NCBI GenBank assembly: GCA_937942965.1
Contig: CALDGN010000141.1
Coordinates: 1-6,515 of the forward strand
DNA: 6,515 bases
Source of the DNA: an uncultured Acidimicrobiales bacterium
Lineage (GTDB): Bacteria; Actinomycetota; Acidimicrobiia; Acidimicrobiales; UBA10347
Direction: 5' to 3'
Shown here: positions 1-5,847 of the stretch, piece after piece
How the letters are laid out: each line of letters opens with the position of its first letter
Numbering within the stretch: the stretch's first letter is position 1
Translations under genes and position numbers: made by a program
The notes under the pieces: model-generated
The model's database searches: none
Told to the model about the DNA's origin: nothing
What the model saw: the letters and a program-made list of their open reading frames with translations, nothing else

Positions 1-752
1 ACCAGGTCGAATCCCGGCTCGTCGCGGCGCTCAACCCATAGGCGTTCGAAGTACTCGAGACATTCGCGCAGCTCTTGGCGGCGCTGCGATCCGGACTCGA
101 CGATGCCGCCCGGCTGGGGAATGGCGGTTACGACATCAGACCAGCGGGTGAGTTTGTACCGGTCTTCGAGCGGGAAGTCGAAGAGCGTGGCCAACAGGAG
201 CGTGGTCAGTTCGATCGAGACGTCTTCGACCCAATCGAAGGTCTGGCCTTCGGGCAGCGAATCGAGGACCGAAACGGTCCGTTCGCGAATCAGGTCATCG
301 AGGTTGCGGAGGCTGCTCGGCGCCGAGATGCCGCGCACCGTTTTGCGCTGCTCGGTCTGATCGGGCGGATCCATGCCGATGAACGAGGCGACGTTTTCGA
401 AGCTCTCTGGGATCTTGGCGTCGGCACGAGGACCGATCGTGATGCCCTTGGCCGACGAGTAGGTCTTCCAGTCGCCGTCGACCGCTCGAACGTCTTCCCA
501 CTTCGTCACCGACCAATAGCGGCCGGCCGAACCGAGTTCGTTGAAGTGGACGGGGTCTTCGCTGCGCAGCCGGGCGAAGTGTTCGTGCCAACGGTGCTCT
601 CGGAACAGATGCGGGTTGAGTGGATTGATTTCTTCGAGGGGCATGTCTGCGGCTTCGCCGACATCGCCGCCGAAGATTGCCTGCTCCATCTCAGGACTGC
701 GGGCAGGTGCCCGTGAGAGCCAGGCCTCGCGATCGATCGTGGTGTCGCTCAT
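1..752 (-). CDS. Cytochrome P450, CYP153-like (3' part missing, runs off left edge)
   Basis: Cytosolic heme monooxygenase; only the first 250 residues are in the window, so the I-helix and the heme-Cys loop cannot be seen. The conceptual translation reads like CYP153 alkane/fatty-acid omega-hydroxylases: NPHLFREHRWHEHFARLR (about 46-63), YWSVTKWEDV (79-88), FIGMDPPDQTEQRKTV (124-139, the C-helix), ELTTLLLATLFDFP (181-194) and EPGFDL (245-250). Family placement rests on remembered CYP153A sequences, so the subfamily and substrate are open. The C-helix His usual in this motif (DPPxH) is Gln132 here; the Arg four residues on (Arg136) is kept. The ATG at 752 is chosen because GAGGG lies 3 nt upstream (756-760). 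An in-frame ATG at 764 would add four residues but has no visible ribosome site. The gene is divergent from the TSUP permease. CYP153 enzymes need a ferredoxin and reductase, neither of which is in view. Confidence 0.88.
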   Translation of the reverse strand, partial: MSDTTIDREAWLSRAPARSPEMEQAIFGGDVGEAADMPLEEINPLNPHLFREHRWHEHFARLRSEDPVHFNELGSAGRYWSVTKWEDVRAVDGDWKTYSSAKGITIGPRADAKIPESFENVASFIGMDPPDQTEQRKTVRGISAPSSLRNLDDLIRERTVSVLDSLPEGQTFDWVEDVSIELTTLLLATLFDFPLEDRYKLTRWSDVVTAIPQPGGIVESGSQRRQELRECLEYFERLWVERRDEPGFDL

Positions 753-767
753 CGTCCCTCGCATCCA

Positions 768-782
768 CGGCCGCAACGGCCG
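768..782. repeat. Inverted repeat CGGCCG-3 nt-CGGCCG upstream of the P450 gene
   Basis: Two copies of the self-palindromic hexamer CGGCCG flank the trinucleotide CAA, giving a perfect 6-bp dyad. It ends 15 nt before the P450 start codon. It could be an operator, or an RNA hairpin just ahead of the P450 ribosome site. High GC makes short GC-only palindromes fairly likely by chance, so the function is speculative. Confidence 0.4.
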
Positions 783-807
783 AGCTCAACGTTGCCATCG
801 ACGCTAG

Positions 808-851
808 TGCACGGCCCGATTTCGACAATGACCGATGTTCGTCGCCGTGCA
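808..851. repeat. 8-bp inverted repeat TGCACGGC / GCCGTGCA with 28-nt spacer
   Basis: TGCACGGC at 808-815 is the exact reverse complement of GCCGTGCA at 844-851. The arms lie upstream of the preferred permease start (891) and of the GGGAG at 871-875. If transcribed they could form a stem-loop in the 5' leader; alternatively they may be half-sites for a DNA-binding protein. One possible alternative start (ATG 828) sits inside the loop. Confidence 0.4.
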
Positions 852-890
852 TGTGTGGTTCAGTTGCGCCGGGAGAACCAAGATGGACGC

Positions 891-1613
891 GTGGATCTGA
901 TCGTCGTCGGACTGGTTGCGCTCATCACCGCGATCATCAGCGCGGTCGCCGGGCTCGGCGGCGGAATCATTCTGCTCGCCGTGCTTGCCCAGTTCCGGGT
1001 CCCGATTGTGGCGATCCCAATCCACGGGGCAATCCAGCTCGTCTCGAACGGGTTCCGGACGGTGCTGTTGCGGCGTGACATCAACTGGTCGGCGGTTGCG
1101 TACGGCTCGATCATGATCGTCCCCGCTGCGCTTGTCGGTGTGCAGGTCGCCTCGTCGCTTCCCGCCGACGCGACCAGGGCCGCGATGGCCTGCTTCATCC
1201 TGATCGCGGCGTGGCGTCCTGGCTGGCTGGGGTGGGACCGGCCAGGCCGGACAGAGCGCGGCCTGATTCCTGTCGGCGCGCTCTCGGGGTTCTTGTCTGC
1301 AACGGTCGGAGCGAGCGGGCCGGTCGTTTCGCCGTTCTATCGAGCGCTCACCGTCAGCCACCGGGCGTTCGTCGCGACCGCAGGTTGCACCCAGGTCCTT
1401 TCACATCTGGCCAAGCTCGGCGGGTTCGCGATCGACGGGTTCAACCCGCTTGACGAAATCGCCCTGATCTCCGTCGGTATCGGCGGCGTGCTGGTCGGCA
1501 CGTTCATCGGAACGCGTCTGCTCCACAAAGCAAACGAGCGACTGCTCGCCCAGCTATTCCGAGTGACGCTGACGGCACTCGCCATTCGCCTGCTCATCGT
1601 CGCGTTGCTGTAG
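891..1613 (+). CDS. TSUP family (TauE/SafE) membrane permease
   Basis: Probable integral inner-membrane permease of the TSUP family, whose known members export sulfite, sulfoacetate or other small organic/sulfur anions; the substrate cannot be told here. From GTG 891 the product is 240 residues, close to the usual 240-260. It has about eight hydrophobic segments, near 2-20, 25-45, 68-90, 96-112, 124-145, 158-178, 188-208 and 218-238. The two-fold TSUP repeat is visible: AVAGLGGGIILL (18-29) and ATVGASGPVVSPF (137-149). The start is uncertain. In-frame ATGs at 792 and 828 would add a polar, Arg-rich N-terminus unlike the family, so GTG 891 is preferred, although its best SD-like element (GGGAG, 871-875) is 15 nt away. 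An ATG at 883 is better spaced from that element but is out of frame and stops after five codons. The gene is divergent from the P450 and convergent with the dioxygenase. Confidence 0.85.
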   Translation: MDLIVVGLVALITAIISAVAGLGGGIILLAVLAQFRVPIVAIPIHGAIQLVSNGFRTVLLRRDINWSAVAYGSIMIVPAALVGVQVASSLPADATRAAMACFILIAAWRPGWLGWDRPGRTERGLIPVGALSGFLSATVGASGPVVSPFYRALTVSHRAFVATAGCTQVLSHLAKLGGFAIDGFNPLDEIALISVGIGGVLVGTFIGTRLLHKANERLLAQLFRVTLTALAIRLLIVALL

Positions 1614-1637
1614 CCGGATCAGCGCACGTCGCGGCTA
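1611..1637. terminator. Candidate shared hairpin between convergent gene ends
   Basis: TAGCCG (1611-1616) and CGGCTA (1632-1637) form a perfect 6-bp inverted repeat around a 15-nt loop. Each arm contains the TAG stop codon of one of the two convergent genes (permease on plus, dioxygenase on minus). It could act as a small bidirectional terminator. No T-run follows on either strand and the loop is long, so this is a weak candidate. Confidence 0.28.
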
Positions 1638-2438
1638 GGCGAGTAGGACCGACGGGTCGAAGAAGCCGAGCCCTCCGCCGTAGTCGGCGTCGAAGCCGAG
1701 CCGGCTACGCACCTCGGGTGGCAGCGCCAGCGCGTCGGCCAGTGGAACCGACACGTGCTGGTTCTCTTCTTGGCGGAGCCAGCCGAGGTTGTAGGTGAGG
1801 ATCACGCCGTAGCGCCAGTCATCGTGCGTGCTGTTGGCGCCACCGCCGTGGAGCGTGCCTCCGAGCCAGAAGAGAACCGATCCAACGGCCATCTCGGCTC
1901 GGACGATCTCGTCCGGTGCGGCGATCCGGTCGACGGGCCAGCGATGACTTCCCGGTACAAGCTGCGTTCCGCCGTTGTCGGCAGTGAAGTCCGATACTGC
2001 CCACATCGTCGCAAGAATCAGATTCGGGCGAGGCGGTGTCCAGTACGGGTAGAGGTCTTCTTCGCGGTGCAGGATCTGGTCTCGAGCGCCCGGCCCGATC
2101 TCGAGCGCAGCCGAAACGTTGAGCTGCCACTTCTTGGAGTTCGGAAGCAGATGGCGGTCACCAAGCGCATCGACCGTTGGGTGCATCATCAGTTCTCGGA
2201 CCGTGGCCGATCGATGTGGCAGCGCGATGACGCGGTGGGTCTTGCCGGGATAGAAGTCGGTCGGGTCGTCCTCGCCTGCCTCGGCTGCCTCGACGTGTTC
2301 CGTCAGCTCGGAGCGAACCGCAGCCATCTGCTCGGGCGTTGCCAGATCGCGCACAACCAGGCAGCCGGCCTGGTCGAGCAGTTCGTACATGGCGTCGGGC
2401 GACTCGCCAGGATCGCATACGGGAATCGTCGCTACCAC
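1635..2438 (-). CDS. PhyH-like (phytanoyl-CoA dioxygenase family) Fe(II)/2-oxoglutarate dioxygenase
   Basis: Soluble non-heme iron oxygenase of 267 residues, a typical length for the bacterial PhyH family. It would couple 2-oxoglutarate decarboxylation to hydroxylation of an unknown substrate. Visible core: N-terminal YELLDQAGCLVVRDLATPEQM (18-38, edge strand and helix); the first iron-ligand motif ILHREED (122-128) with His124 and Glu126; the NGGTQLVPGSH motif (155-165); the distal His197 in GTLHGGGAN; and Arg209 in WRYGVILTYN, the expected 2-oxoglutarate carboxylate partner. The first motif is HxE rather than the usual HxD. The GTG at 2438 is preferred: GAGG on the minus strand (2446-2449) lies 7 nt upstream. 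The family covers phytanoyl-CoA 2-hydroxylases, halogenases and antibiotic hydroxylases, so membership does not imply a CoA substrate. The gene is divergent from the GMC gene and may be co-regulated with it. Confidence 0.9.
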   Translation of the reverse strand: MVATIPVCDPGESPDAMYELLDQAGCLVVRDLATPEQMAAVRSELTEHVEAAEAGEDDPTDFYPGKTHRVIALPHRSATVRELMMHPTVDALGDRHLLPNSKKWQLNVSAALEIGPGARDQILHREEDLYPYWTPPRPNLILATMWAVSDFTADNGGTQLVPGSHRWPVDRIAAPDEIVRAEMAVGSVLFWLGGTLHGGGANSTHDDWRYGVILTYNLGWLRQEENQHVSVPLADALALPPEVRSRLGFDADYGGGLGFFDPSVLLA

Positions 2439-2446
2439 GGGGTTAC

Positions 2447-2478
2447 CTCAGTCTGGGCCATCAACCGCTGAGTCTGGG
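2447..2478. repeat. Direct repeat CT(C/G)AGTCTGGG, two copies 21 bp apart
   Basis: CTCAGTCTGGG at 2447-2457 and CTGAGTCTGGG at 2468-2478 match at 10 of 11 positions. Their start-to-start distance of 21 bp is two helical turns, so both would face the same side of the DNA, as in arrayed operator half-sites. The first copy overlaps the dioxygenase ribosome site, so a bound protein could block that gene. No third copy was seen elsewhere in the window. Confidence 0.5.
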
Positions 2479-2512
2479 GGCTGGTGCGCCCGGACGCAAG
2501 CGACCGGTGGAC

Positions 2513-2524
2513 TACGTTCGGCCC
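2513..2524 (+). promoter_or_regulatory. Possible leaderless promoter (-10 TACGTT) for the GMC gene
   Basis: TACGTT (2513-2518) fits the TANNNT -10 pattern of actinobacterial housekeeping sigma factors. It ends 6 nt before the GTG at 2525, placing the transcription start on or near the start codon. No Shine-Dalgarno sequence precedes either GTG 2507 or GTG 2525, which agrees with a leaderless mRNA. No good -35 was found. Confidence 0.4.
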
Positions 2525-3874
2525 GTGGACCGTTGGATCGTCGTCGGAGCTGGATCGGCTGGCTGTGTACTTGCGAACCGGCTGTCCGCAAACCCAGAGC
2601 GGCACGTCACGTTGCTTGACGACGGCCCGGATTTGACCGCCGACAGCGTCCCAGCAGGCATCAGCGGACCAAGCTTCTTCGAGGCGATGGACGAGCCCGG
2701 ACGGATACATGCCGATCTGCTCGCTCGTCGCAATGCGGTTGCCGAACCATCGCTGTATCAACGCGGCCGCGGCGTCGGCGGCTCCAGTGCGGTCAATGCC
2801 ATGGTTGCGCTGCGGGGAAACGCCGACCTGTACGCCAGCTGGGGCTGGTCCGATGTCGACGAGGCGTGGGATCGGGTCGCCATCGAGACCTCGGTCGCTG
2901 ATCCCGACGAGATCGGCGCCGTCAACCGAGCGCTGTTGGCAGCTGACTCGACGGCCCGGTTGGTCCCGCTGACCCGCCGCAACGGCATGCGGATGACTTC
3001 AGCCGAGGCCTACCTGTGGCCGGTCCTCGATCGACCCAACCTTGTCGTGAAGCCCGATGCCACAGTGGACTCGATCCTGATCGACAGCTCGAACGCTGCA
3101 GCTGGTGTTCGTCTCGAGGATGGCGCCGAGCTCCACGCCGACCACGTTGTGCTCAGCGCTGGGGCGATCCACTCCCCCACGATCTTGCTGCGCTCGAACA
3201 TCGCGACACCAGGGATTGGCGATTCGTTGCAGGACCATCCGGCGGCCGTCTTCACGCTTGGCATCAACGTCGACGTTGCGCAAAACCAACGGGGCTTGGC
3301 GATCGCGGCGTTGCTTGAGACGCAAGTGAAGGGTCCGTTCGGGACCGACCTCGTTCAGCTCCTGCCGATGGATTCGGTCGGCGTTACCCAAGAGACCGCC
3401 GGCCTTGCCGCGATGATGGTTGCGCTCATGACGCCGACGAGCCGGTCGGGTTCGGTGCGTATCGATGGCGAGGGCAAGCCGGTCGTTGATTTCAAACTGC
3501 TCGGCGATGAGCGAGACGTCCAGGCACTGGCAGCCGGCGTCGAGTACGCGCTGGAGGTACTGAACCGGCCCGCATTCACCAGCATCATCGATGCAGTCTT
3601 CATCGACGACATCGGCACAACGTCAGCAGCCCTCGACAGCCATGACGCGATCGCGGCATGGCTTCGAAAGGCCGGCGGCGACTACGTGCACGCAACGAGC
3701 ACCTGCGCGATGGGCACGGTGGTCGACGAGCGGTTCGCCGTCCGTGGCGTCGACAACCTGTTCGTCTGTGACGCGTCGGTCTTCCCGACGATTCCCGACG
3801 TCAACACGCACCTGCCGACCACGATGCTGGCGGAGAGGTTCTGCCTCGACCGAGAGCGCAGCGCTCACCAGTAG
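2525..3874 (+). CDS. GMC family FAD-dependent oxidoreductase (compact form)
   Basis: Flavoprotein oxidising a primary or secondary alcohol, or a related hydroxyl, with FAD. The family includes choline dehydrogenase, glucose oxidase, the alkanol dehydrogenase AlkJ and MftG. Visible parts: the Rossmann FAD motif VVGAGSAGCVLANRLS (6-21); the second FAD motif GRGVGGSSAVNAMVALRGN (81-99); VVLSAGAIHSPTILLRS (208-224); and the C-terminal catalytic region with His389 (YVHATSTCAMG) and His429 (PDVNTHLPTTMLAER). The His/His pair resembles glucose oxidase more than the His/Asn of choline oxidase. At 449 residues it is shorter than the usual 500-560. N- and C-terminal FAD parts are intact, so the loss lies in the middle substrate-binding region. 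GTG 2525 is chosen because the FAD motif begins directly after it; GTG 2507 would add six residues. It ends 30 nt from the convergent lyase gene. The substrate is unknown. Confidence 0.92.
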   Translation: MDRWIVVGAGSAGCVLANRLSANPERHVTLLDDGPDLTADSVPAGISGPSFFEAMDEPGRIHADLLARRNAVAEPSLYQRGRGVGGSSAVNAMVALRGNADLYASWGWSDVDEAWDRVAIETSVADPDEIGAVNRALLAADSTARLVPLTRRNGMRMTSAEAYLWPVLDRPNLVVKPDATVDSILIDSSNAAAGVRLEDGAELHADHVVLSAGAIHSPTILLRSNIATPGIGDSLQDHPAAVFTLGINVDVAQNQRGLAIAALLETQVKGPFGTDLVQLLPMDSVGVTQETAGLAAMMVALMTPTSRSGSVRIDGEGKPVVDFKLLGDERDVQALAAGVEYALEVLNRPAFTSIIDAVFIDDIGTTSAALDSHDAIAAWLRKAGGDYVHATSTCAMGTVVDERFAVRGVDNLFVCDASVFPTIPDVNTHLPTTMLAERFCLDRERSAHQ

Positions 3875-3904
3875 CTCAGGCCGTCGACTGGACGACGCTG
3901 GTGT

Positions 3905-4783
3905 TCAGTCCGAGGTGGAGCGAGCTGCGCTGTCGGCGATGGCGAGCACTCGGTACATATCACGTAGCACCGGCTTCTCGATGAGCTTGCCGTCGATCAC
4001 CACGAGCCCCGTGTCCGCGGCCTCGAAGGTGTCGATGATCCGACGGGCTTCGGCGATCTCGTCATCGCTCGGTGTGAACACCGCGTTCAGGGCCGCAATC
4101 TGCTTGGGGTGAATGGCGCCCTTGCCCGAGAACCCGAGCTCTTTCGCTTGTCGGGCGGCGACCACCATGCCGTCGAGATCTTCGAGATCGAGGTACGGCA
4201 CGTCGATCGCATCGATGCCGGCCGAGGCGGCAGCATGGACCACACGTGAGCGGGCGTAGAGCAGCGGCTCCCACGCGTTCGCGCAGCGCAGCTCGGCGGC
4301 CATGTCAACACCGCCAAAGAACAGTGCGTTGATGCGAGGCGAGCAGTGGGCAATGTCGTAGGCCGCTTCGAGCGCCTGATTGGTCTCGATAATGATCTGT
4401 AGCTGCGTCGTGTGTCCGCGCTCGGTGAGCAGGCCATCGAGCCACACGACCTCGTCAGGGGTGCGGACTTTGGGCATCATCAGCACGGGCGGCGGCGTGT
4501 CCGTTTCGAGCACGGCGGTCACGTCGGCGAGACCGAACGATTCACGCACGCTGTTGATCCGGACGACGCACTCAACGTCAGTGTCGGCGTGAGCGGCTTC
4601 GGTGAAGAGGCTCAGTCCGCGTTCACGGGCAGCCTCTTTGTCCTTGGGCGCCACGCCATCTTCGAGTTCGACACACACGATGTCGGTCCCCGACGCGAGT
4701 GCCTTGGGAAACATGTCCGGGTTGAGCCCCGGCGAGAAGATGAAGGTCCGGCGCGGCCGGACGGAGTCCGTGGTCAGAGTCAC
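3905..4783 (-). CDS. CitE/HpcH-HpaI family CoA-ester lyase or aldolase
   Basis: TIM-barrel Mg2+ enzyme of 292 residues, normal for CitE-like proteins. Known relatives cleave or form 3-hydroxyacyl-CoA esters (citryl-CoA, malyl-CoA, methylmalyl-CoA) or hydrolyse malyl-CoA. Visible motifs: RTFIFSPG (12-19), VELEDGVAPKDKEAAR (38-53), VVRIN (73-77) with the expected substrate-binding Arg75, LMMPK (101-105), IIIET (130-134) with putative Mg2+ ligand Glu133, FFGGVDMAAEL (155-165) with putative ligand Asp160, and GFSGKGAIHPKQI (217-229). The barrel appears complete, with the key residues kept. The usual DLED is ELED here. The start is the GTG at 4783, which overlaps the TGA of the upstream Rieske gene as GTGA, so translation is probably coupled. 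It is the last gene of the operon. Reaction and substrate are unknown; co-transcription suggests it cleaves or condenses a product linked to the Rieske and PanB-like steps. Confidence 0.9.
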   Translation of the reverse strand: MTLTTDSVRPRRTFIFSPGLNPDMFPKALASGTDIVCVELEDGVAPKDKEAARERGLSLFTEAAHADTDVECVVRINSVRESFGLADVTAVLETDTPPPVLMMPKVRTPDEVVWLDGLLTERGHTTQLQIIIETNQALEAAYDIAHCSPRINALFFGGVDMAAELRCANAWEPLLYARSRVVHAAASAGIDAIDVPYLDLEDLDGMVVAARQAKELGFSGKGAIHPKQIAALNAVFTPSDDEIAEARRIIDTFEAADTGLVVIDGKLIEKPVLRDMYRVLAIADSAARSTSD

Positions 4784-5847
4784 GTGAGGGGTCGCCCTTC
4801 GGCTTCGAGTCGTCGGTTCAGTACTTGGCGGACGCGCAGGCCTGCGCCGTCGGCGGCGAGGCCGATCTCGACGGCTTGTTCGCGGCGCGGGTCGAGTTCG
4901 AGTTGGGCTTGCATGCGTTCGAGCAGGTACTTGTCTTCGTCAAACGCTTCGACCACGTTCTTGCGAGACAGCTCGACGGCATGGTCGGGCACCTCGGCGA
5001 TGTCGAACGCTGCGGCCCAGTAGTAGTGGGTTCGCCCACGCAGGCCAGGTGTAACGATGTGGCAGCCGCGCATTAGGAACTGGTCACGGGCTCCCGGTTC
5101 TGGCTCGGGATCGGTCACGTGCCAGTCGGAGAAGGACACGGCAAGCGAGGCCATGGTGCCGACCTGGGTCCGGGCGACGGGCTTGTCTTCGCTGAAGCCC
5201 ATGGCGTGGCAGAACAGCGGGCTGAGTGGCGCCGGGTCGAACGACTGGCGATAGGTGATGACGTCGCCTTCGATCGAGGACTTCGGGATGCTGTCCCAGT
5301 CGTTCTGTTTGAACGTGGTCGCATGCAGGAATGGCAGGTGCGTCAGGTCGAGGACGTTCTCTCGGATCAACACCCAGTTGCAGGCGACGTCGTAGTACCC
5401 GATGATCGCCGTCCAGTCGGGGTCGGTCGTATAGCCCATGTCGACGGGCGGTTCGTGATCGTCGATGGCAGCCGGGTCGCCCATCCAGATCCAAACGAAT
5501 GCGCCGCTCTCGCGCACCGGATAACTGGCGATGTCGCTGCCAGCAGGGATCTTGGACTGCGTCGGCACGAGCGTGCATGTTCCGTCGGAGCCGAATCGCA
5601 TGCCGTGGTACGGACACACGATCTGGTCGCCGTCGACCCGGCCCTCCGACAGCGGGGCCCACCGGTGGGGGCAGCGGTCGTCGAGCGCGACGGGCGTGCC
5701 GTCTTCGGTTCGGTAGAGCACCACGGGCATCTCGAGGATCCAGCGAGCGAGTGGCGTGGTCGTGATCTCGTCGGTTCGAGCGGCAACCCACCACATGTTG
5801 CGGGGATAGTTGTCGCCGAGGAATCCGTTGCTCAGTCGTTGACTCAT
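4780..5847 (-). CDS. Rieske [2Fe-2S] non-heme iron oxygenase, large (alpha) subunit, VanA-like
   Basis: Cytosolic ring-hydroxylating or O-demethylating oxygenase of 355 residues, the length of VanA-type monooxygenases. The Rieske domain is near the N-terminus: CPH (Cys59, His61) and CPYHG (Cys78, His81). The catalytic domain has NVLDLTHLPFLH (164-175) with iron ligands His170 and His175, the bridging Asp167, and a likely third ligand Asp305 in AFDEDKYLLE (301-310). VanA-like enzymes often remove O- or N-methyl groups as formaldehyde, but hydroxylation of rings, steroids or other substrates is equally possible. ATG 5847 overlaps the TGA of the PanB-like gene as ATGA and is preceded by GAGGAG at 5-nt spacing. 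Its own stop overlaps the lyase start. No reductase or ferredoxin gene is adjacent in the window, so an unlinked electron donor is needed. Confidence 0.93.
   Translation of the reverse strand: MSQRLSNGFLGDNYPRNMWWVAARTDEITTTPLARWILEMPVVLYRTEDGTPVALDDRCPHRWAPLSEGRVDGDQIVCPYHGMRFGSDGTCTLVPTQSKIPAGSDIASYPVRESGAFVWIWMGDPAAIDDHEPPVDMGYTTDPDWTAIIGYYDVACNWVLIRENVLDLTHLPFLHATTFKQNDWDSIPKSSIEGDVITYRQSFDPAPLSPLFCHAMGFSEDKPVARTQVGTMASLAVSFSDWHVTDPEPEPGARDQFLMRGCHIVTPGLRGRTHYYWAAAFDIAEVPDHAVELSRKNVVEAFDEDKYLLERMQAQLELDPRREQAVEIGLAADGAGLRVRQVLNRRLEAEGRPLT

Larger units (their letters stand above)
753..890. promoter_or_regulatory. Divergent intergenic region between P450 and permease genes
   Basis: This 138-nt stretch separates the start codons of two divergent genes and must hold both promoters unless they lie further inside. 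It contains two inverted repeats, at 768-782 and 808-851, described separately. No convincing -35/-10 pair was found by eye on either strand. A GGGAG ribosome-site-like sequence is at 871-875 on the plus strand. If the permease starts upstream of 891 (in-frame ATG at 792 or 828), the region shrinks accordingly. Confidence 0.5.
2439..2524. promoter_or_regulatory. Divergent promoter region between dioxygenase and GMC genes
   Basis: An 86-nt region between two divergent GTG starts. It holds the ribosome site of the dioxygenase gene (minus strand), a direct repeat at 2447-2478, and a -10-like TACGTT at 2513-2518 facing the GMC gene. The short length and shared repeat suggest that both genes answer to one regulator; that is inference. 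Confidence 0.55.

Noticed and set aside
75..716. Plus-strand open frame of 213 codons
   Set aside because: It lies antisense to the P450 gene. The minus-strand frame gives a clear P450 N-terminal domain; the plus frame gives a low-complexity, Arg/Glu-rich product with no recognisable motif.
1755..2471. Plus-strand open frame of 238 codons
   Set aside because: Antisense to the PhyH-like dioxygenase; the product has no recognisable domain.
2339..2524. N-terminal extension of the GMC frame to ATG 2339
   Set aside because: The frame is open, but it would overlap the divergent dioxygenase gene by 100 nt and its product before the FAD motif is Arg/Pro-rich and unlike GMC N-termini.
3882..3897. 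CGTCG-6 nt-CGACG hairpin between the convergent GMC and lyase genes
   Set aside because: Only 5 bp, with no T-run on either strand; such short GC pairs are expected by chance at this base composition.
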